Assembly: GCA_025094145.1 (NCBI GenBank)
Contig: JALLLS010000033.1
Span: 124,001-188,000, forward strand
From: Spinellus fusiger
Lineage: Eukaryota; Mucoromycota; Mucoromycetes; Mucorales; Phycomycetaceae
Length of the DNA stretch: 64,000 nt
Direction: 5' to 3'
This document shows, one piece after another, positions 59,101 through 64,000 of this stretch. Made by a program: the position numbers and the translations under genes. Position 1 is the stretch's first letter. Every line of letters begins with the position of its first letter. The notes beneath the pieces are model-generated. The model saw only the letters and a list, made by a program, of their open reading frames with translations, had not been told where the DNA came from and made no database searches.

Positions 59101-59500
59101 TGGAAATAAGTGGTGTCTCGTGAGGATAGTATTGACTGCAGTCTGGTTTACCTCCCCCCCCTTTTTTTTTTGTTCTGAAATAAAGAACGGGTGAAGAATT
59201 AAATACTACACTGGGAGTGTGACCTATCAGCTAAAAAAAGATAATACAGGTGATGCCATGTGTTTTTAGTAGCTGCCAGTATACATTGGTGTCTGAAGAT
59301 ACATCTCAGTGGATTTGCACCTTTTCCATACCCCAAACAAACCCTCCTTAGTCTGAATCCACCCCAGTTTGCCTCACAATCCTCCCAAAATCACCCTTTT
59401 GCCTTGCTCCATTGATAAGGTCTTGACAGTGGGTCTGAGTCTTACTAATTTAGAAACATTTGCTAATAGACACCTCCTAAGGGCCTGCCTTTGACTTTCT
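53156..59500. other. AT-rich gene desert (6.3 kb)
   Basis: No gene recognised on either strand. A 9-bp tandem TGATCGAAT/TGATCGAGT repeat is at 56174-56211, and an (AAT)n run at 58902-58924. Short ORFs show no family likeness. Confidence 0.5.
56174..56211. repeat. Four-copy 9-bp tandem repeat
   Basis: TGATCGAAT twice followed by TGATCGAGT twice, within otherwise very AT-rich sequence. Confidence 0.9.
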
Positions 59501-59559
59501 CTTTTTATCTTTTTATCTCTCCAAAGGGATCTAGTGAAGGTAACTATAGAAAGAATTCG

Positions 59560-59656
59560 ACCCCTCCCACACCCCTTCCTCCCACACCCACACCCACACC
59601 CACACATCTCACACACCCACAAACCCACACACCCACACACCCACACACCCACACTA
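59560..59656. repeat. (CACACC)n / CCCACA repeat
   Basis: C-rich run of CCCACA units on the plus strand, upstream of the lipase-like gene. Confidence 0.9.
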
Positions 59657-59969
59657 AAAAGAGCCTCTCCATTGCCCTAGAGTATGCATAGATTGCTCCT
59701 TTATATTTTGAATGTTGCTATTAAAAGTCAAACAAACTTTTTTATTTTTATTTATTTTTATTTTCTTATTTCCTTTAATTTCTTATTTCCTTTAATTTCT
59801 TTTGCTCAACTGAGAAAAGAAAAAGAAAAAGAAAAAAGAGAAATTGGACAAGAAGCATAAAACAAAAAGATCATTCAATACATCTCCTTTAAGGAGGCTT
59901 CTCTGGATTACTGCTACTGCTACAACTACTACTACAACTACTATCAAGTACACATATTAAATATAAAGA

Positions 59970-60000
<31 letters not shown>

Positions 60001-60113
60001 TTCTCTTTCTTTACAACCTCTCCTCTCCTCTCTCTATTGTATATAAATATATACCTACTTATTTAAACACACACAGCTTTACATATATCGATATATATGT
60101 ATAAGACAAAGGC
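59657..60113 (+). promoter_or_regulatory. Upstream region of lipase-like gene with CT tract and TATA box
   Basis: A CTTTCT tract (59969-60034) is followed by TATATAAAT at about 60040-60048, 66-74 bp before the ATG at 60114. The arrangement resembles that of the deacetylase gene. TTTATTTCC repeats lie further upstream. Confidence 0.55.
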
Positions 60114-63100
60114 ATGAAAATAGCACCACATCCACTGACAGTCTATCATCGATCGCTTTATGATGACACTCCAACCCTTCTACCTGAGCATATCGCCAAT
60201 TTCATCACCACTGCTTCTCTTGCCACTCGACTGTCACTTCGATGTTCTTCTCTTATCGTAGAGACATTCTTTGATGTAGCAAAACATGGCACTGTCCTTT
60301 CCCTTGGGTTCTCTAGAAACACCCTTATCAATGCATTTGCCTCAGCACAAGATCGTCGTATTCTACATGAAACAGAATCAATGCCAACAGAATCACAAGA
60401 GAGGTACATCTATAAATGATGCTTGCTTATTATTAGTATTAGTATTACCACTACTATTACCACTACTATTACCACTACTATTACCACTACTATTACTATT
60501 ATCTATCTTTTGTCTATCTGTTTCCTAAACAGTAACTAATACACTGTTAGTAGTAGATTCATGGAGATTCTAGAATATTATACCAATATGGGGATTTATC
60601 TTATCCACCATACATTTACACTTGCAGAACTATTTGCCATGTCAGGTCTACAACTTACCTCCAGAACAATTAAATCTAGTCTCAAGGTAACATCAGCAGC
60701 AAATAGTAAAAATAACCAAGATTCCAGCCATGCTAAAGGTTGTTTAGACAGCAGAAGACTCTGTACGAATCATTGACAGTATCTTTGGCTCCAGCGAAAC
60801 ATCAAAGGCAATTGCAGGAATCATCACATTAATGCACGGAGAGTTCACCAACGATCCGACGTTTGAACTTGCAAAAGAAGGAAAAATTGCTATCCTGACT
60901 AGCTTCACAAAGGCCATCACCGCCTTTGCTGTTCTTCAAAATAAAACTTACCACCGAACACTAAAGCAAGTAAAAATGACAGTGGTATGGAAGGGAGTTG
61001 CCGTAAAGGAGGACAAACATAGAGAAGCCCTCTCTGTCCAGACCCACTATACACACATGAAGAACAAACATACAATGATCCGTGAATTTGAAACAATTGT
61101 GGATCCAAGAGACGTCCATAAAGAACACCCCATGAGCCAATGCATAGGCGCATGTCCTCATACCTCAGCATTATTGATTGCCAGTCCACAGCCACCTCCA
61201 ACCTCATACATATCACCCCTCAGAGCTAATTATCAAGATGCATCGACAGAAAAGTACACTGTTGTCCAGACAGATACTACCATCAATAAGAACTCCTTTA
61301 TCACATTTGTTAATAATGAACCATCGTCATGGGCATGGAATGAGCAGCCCGACACTAGAAAGGACACTCAAACTATGTTTGAGAAGATAGGAAACACAAA
61401 AACAAAGCTGTCTTCTATAGATTATGAGCAGGAAGTAGAAATGACGTCTCTCCAACAATCCCTCCATCATCAGAAACTAGTCTCTGATTACAGCTACACA
61501 CAGACACTCAACCATTGCCATGCAAGAGAAAGAAGTCAGTCCATCTATTCCTCTGAATGTTTTACAGATACTAGTTCTGTTGGTGATAGCTCTTATAAAT
61601 CCTATCGGTGCAAATCCTTTGAACCCATCCACTGTCCTGCAAACATCGACTATCTCTTGGACAGCCAAGAACACAGCTACGACTTGTCCTGTCCATCACC
61701 CACCCTAGGCTATGAATGTATACCCACCTCCTTTGGTACAAACTATGAGCCCAATGTACATAACTTCCCTCGAAAGCATATCCTTCACAACATTGCCCAT
61801 TATGTGCGCTATGCCAGTGCTGCCTATGGAGAGTCCTTTATGCGTATCTTTGGCATTGGAGACATCCCAAGCACCTTTCCTGAATCTTCTGATCATCCTA
61901 ACCACCATGCCTTTTCACATCATACAGGCATTCCTATGCGAGACATCCTTCTCTCTAGCTATACAGAGGCCTCTTCTTTTACCACCGTGCACCCCACCTC
62001 CATCCATGCCCTGGGTCACTTTGTGGTGGTGGACCATGCCTCTAGAGCCATCGTCCTCACCTGTCGTGGCACCCTCGGGCTGAACGACATCATCACCGAC
62101 TTGACATGCAACTATCATGAGTTCTCAATCACACCTGGCGGAGAAGTGTACAAGGCCCATGGGGGGATGCTGGATGCTGCTCAACAGCTGGCGACTCACA
62201 AGAGTGGGAAGGTGTTCCAGGCTGTACGAGAGGGTCTTTCAAGCTATCCCGACTATGGTCTTGTCCTGTGTGGCCATTCGCTGGGCGGAGGTGTCGCCAG
62301 TCTTCTCGGTGTTTTATGGAGTGAAGAACGAGAGACTGCAGTGCAGCGTCTTTCATCAGAAGGTGTCTCCATCGACCCCTCTTTTCTTCAAGACCCCGTC
62401 CCATTTGTAACCTCACTGCAATCAGGATTACCAAAGGGTCGTCCTATTCACTGCTACACCTATGGACCTCCCTGCTGCATGTCCCTTGAATTGAGTGAAT
62501 ACTGCGGTCGAGGACTTGTGACGAGTGTTGTGAACGGTGCAGACTTTGTTAGTGGACTCTCGTTTGGGCTTTTGAAGGATCTTCGTAATGTGGCACAAAC
62601 CCTCCATGCTGAGGCCAATGTCACTGAAGACATTCTGCGTCGGATTGTGGGGTTACAGCGACAAAAGATGTCCCCTACAACAGATGCCAGTAGTGAAGAG
62701 AAGCTGAACCCAGAGGAGGAGCATTACAGTGAAGAGGATCAATGGTTTTGGGCTTTGATTAAGACATTAAGGGCAGACATGACAGGCGAGAAGATTTACC
62801 CCCCTAGTACAGTTTACCATATAGATGCTGTACCTCAATCTGCCTGTGCTTCTGCTTCTGCCTGTGCTTCTGATTCTACTGCCTGTGCTTCTGATTCTTC
62901 TGCCTCTGCCTCTGCCTCTGCCTCTGCTTCTGCTTCTTCTGCTTCTACTGCTTCCACTGCTTCTACTGCTTCTACTGCTTCTACTGCCTCTGGCCATGTT
63001 CGTTATATTACATTGAGTCAGTGTGATGATGTCAAGGCACGATTCTCTGAGATTGTGTTTTGCAAGAGTATGTTTATAGACCACTGGCCTAATACTTATG

Positions 63101-63165
63101 AGAAAGCTATTCGAGAGTTACATCGTAGCTATTTTGATCAAAAGAGTGTGTATGATCCTATATAA
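60114..63165 (+). CDS. Class 3 lipase / sn1-specific diacylglycerol lipase-like protein
   Basis: Alpha/beta-hydrolase expected to cleave acyl chains from diacylglycerol or other glycerolipids. Three exons: 60114-60403, 60557-60686, 60748-63165; sum 2838 nt, 945 aa. The N-terminal 150 residues are helical with hydrophobic patches (ANFITTASLATRLSLR). A long charged middle region follows. The lipase domain starts near residue 535: LHNIAHYVRYASAAYGESF, IVLTCRGTLGLNDIITDL (oxyanion region), GGEVYKAHGGMLDAA, then the nucleophile elbow LCGHSLGGGVASLLG, and ADFVSGLSF with the likely acid. A Ser/Ala/Thr/Cys low-complexity run of about 50 residues (62847-62993) precedes the C-terminus, which ends YFDQKSVYDPI. 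The layout matches fungal DAGL-type lipases. The catalytic His is not assigned with certainty. Confidence 0.88.
62847..62993 (+). repeat. In-frame GCTTCTACT/GCCTCTGCC repeat
   Basis: Trinucleotide-phase repeat encoding Ala-Ser, Ala-Cys and Ala-Ser-Thr runs inside the lipase-like protein; expandable without breaking frame. Confidence 0.9.
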
Positions 63166-63623
63166 CAATAAACAAAAACAAAAACAAAAAATAATACACT
63201 ACATTGGGTTGTTGGATGAAGAAGCAGGCTAATAATAATGACATGCCTACTGATATACTTGCTAGTAGAATTATTATCTGCTGACAACATACACTTACTA
63301 TTATCTGCTGACAACATAAATCTACTAGTAACCATACTGACAACATAAATCTACTAATAACCACACTGACAACACACACATACTGACAACAGCACTAATA
63401 ACAATAGTAATAACAACAGTAGAATAATAAAATAAACATCAGAACAGGTGCAATGGTCTACATGGCTTGTATCAAAAGAACAAGGAGAAAATTTACAATG
63501 AAATAGAAAAAGAAAAACAAGTACCAAAGAAAAGAGAAGAAATATATGGGTTTGTGTGTATGTAGAATGGTGAATAATAATAAAAATAATAAAAATAATA
63601 AAAATAATAAAAATAATAAAAAT
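63166..63623. other. Convergent 3' spacer
   Basis: Contains a CTGACAACATAAATCTACTA-like repeat (63277-63372) and an (AAT AAA)n run at 63575-63622. No gene seen. Confidence 0.6.
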
Positions 63624-64000
63624 CTAAGACTGTGCAATTAAGTCAGCCATCATGTCTCGAAGATATGCTTTGTAAATACCCAAGGCACTAGGTGGGTCAC
63701 GTGTGCATGTCTTTCCCAACCGATCTGCCTCTACCTGCTTCACCTGCCAAATGTCCAAATGGCGAAAGAACTCAAAATGAATATGGCTCAGGACCTTCTT
63801 TACTACTGTATCCAATGAGACAGACCAGCACTCTAAAGTAGAGTGCTTCTTTACCATGATGATGTTCTCACGCTGTTCTGGTGGCCACATACGCTCCTCA
63901 TCATCAATTGTAATAGGAAGCGTGAATCCTGATCCAAGCGAACGATCATTTAACTCACAAAAGGCGTACAGGGCCATGAGATTCTTGGGAGGTCTGTTTT
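63624..64000 (-). CDS. 3' end of unidentified gene (partial, runs off window)
   Basis: An open frame of at least 125 codons ends with TAG-type stop at 63624 and remains open to the right edge. An acceptor-like CAG on the minus strand at about 63995 could instead start the last exon. The visible segment includes MALYAFCELNDRSLGSGF, ERMWPPEQRENIIMV and LSHIHFEFFRHLDIWQVKQ, with no family I recognise. GC content and codon use match the neighbouring real genes, so it is likely a genuine C-terminus. Confidence 0.7.
   Translation of the reverse strand, partial: NRPPKNLMALYAFCELNDRSLGSGFTLPITIDDEERMWPPEQRENIIMVKKHSTLECWSVSLDTVVKKVLSHIHFEFFRHLDIWQVKQVEADRLGKTCTRDPPSALGIYKAYLRDMMADLIAQS

Noticed and set aside
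59374..59652. Cys/Gly/Val-rich small protein
   Set aside because: Product of reading the CCCACA repeat on the minus strand.
1..64000. CRISPR array, prokaryotic operon, phage or defence island
   Set aside because: The genes have spliceosomal introns and eukaryotic families throughout; tandem repeats here have no spacer structure.
1..64000. tRNA and rRNA genes
   Set aside because: No cloverleaf with a GGTTCGAAT-type T-loop or rRNA-like block was convincing by eye; a covariance search would be decisive.

Overview
The window looks like nuclear DNA of an early-diverging filamentous fungus, most probably Mucoromycota (Mucorales-like). The evidence is many short GT-AG introns, AT-rich spacers full of simple repeats, a plasma-membrane type casein kinase I, a secreted CE4 chitin deacetylase, and fossils of a LINE-type retroelement and Tc1/mariner-type DDE transposons. 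The lineage call is inference; no marker gene was searched. Exon joins below were worked out by hand from splice sites and protein-family similarity. For every complete multi-exon gene rebuilt here the summed exon length is a multiple of three, which supports the models.

Left edge (1-6 kb) is gene-free and holds two dead elements. One is a 5'-truncated LINE fragment on the minus strand with a 14-bp direct repeat at each end; the other is a decayed DDE transposase. From 6.5 to 29.3 kb the DNA is gene-dense: a YCK-type casein kinase I (-), mitochondrial lipoyl synthase (-), a Nup93/Nic96 nucleoporin (+), a weak C2-like hypothetical gene (+), a long coiled-coil protein (-), RNA polymerase III subunit RPC17/CRCP (-), a CaMKI-like kinase (-), THO complex subunit THOC1/HPR1 (-) and telomere protein POT1 (+). 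LIP5/NUP93 and THOC1/POT1 are head-to-head pairs with short shared upstream regions.

From 29.3 to 36.3 kb there is an AT-rich gene desert with poly(T)-poly(A) palindromes. From 36.4 to 48.5 kb come a GPI-anchor-like chitin deacetylase (+), a tiny At2g23090/DUF1909-type zinc-finger protein (-), an orphan intronless ORF (+), a cytosolic 5'-nucleotidase III (-) and a 1071-residue PPR protein (-). A second desert (48.5-60 kb) carries two more Tc1-like fossils. The right end has a class-3/DAG-lipase-like gene (+) and the 3' end of an unidentified gene (-) that leaves the window.

The genes are mostly housekeeping and do not form one pathway. No gene cluster, CRISPR array, defence island, rRNA or convincing tRNA was seen. 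The most informative oddities are a POT1 whose C-terminal zinc site is closely spaced (no room for the HJR-like insertion of animal POT1), a nucleoporin that stops about 250 residues early, a CaMKI-like kinase with a potential N-myristoylation start and no T-loop threonine, transition-type nonsense changes in the dead transposons, and the LINE insertion with its apparent target-site duplication.
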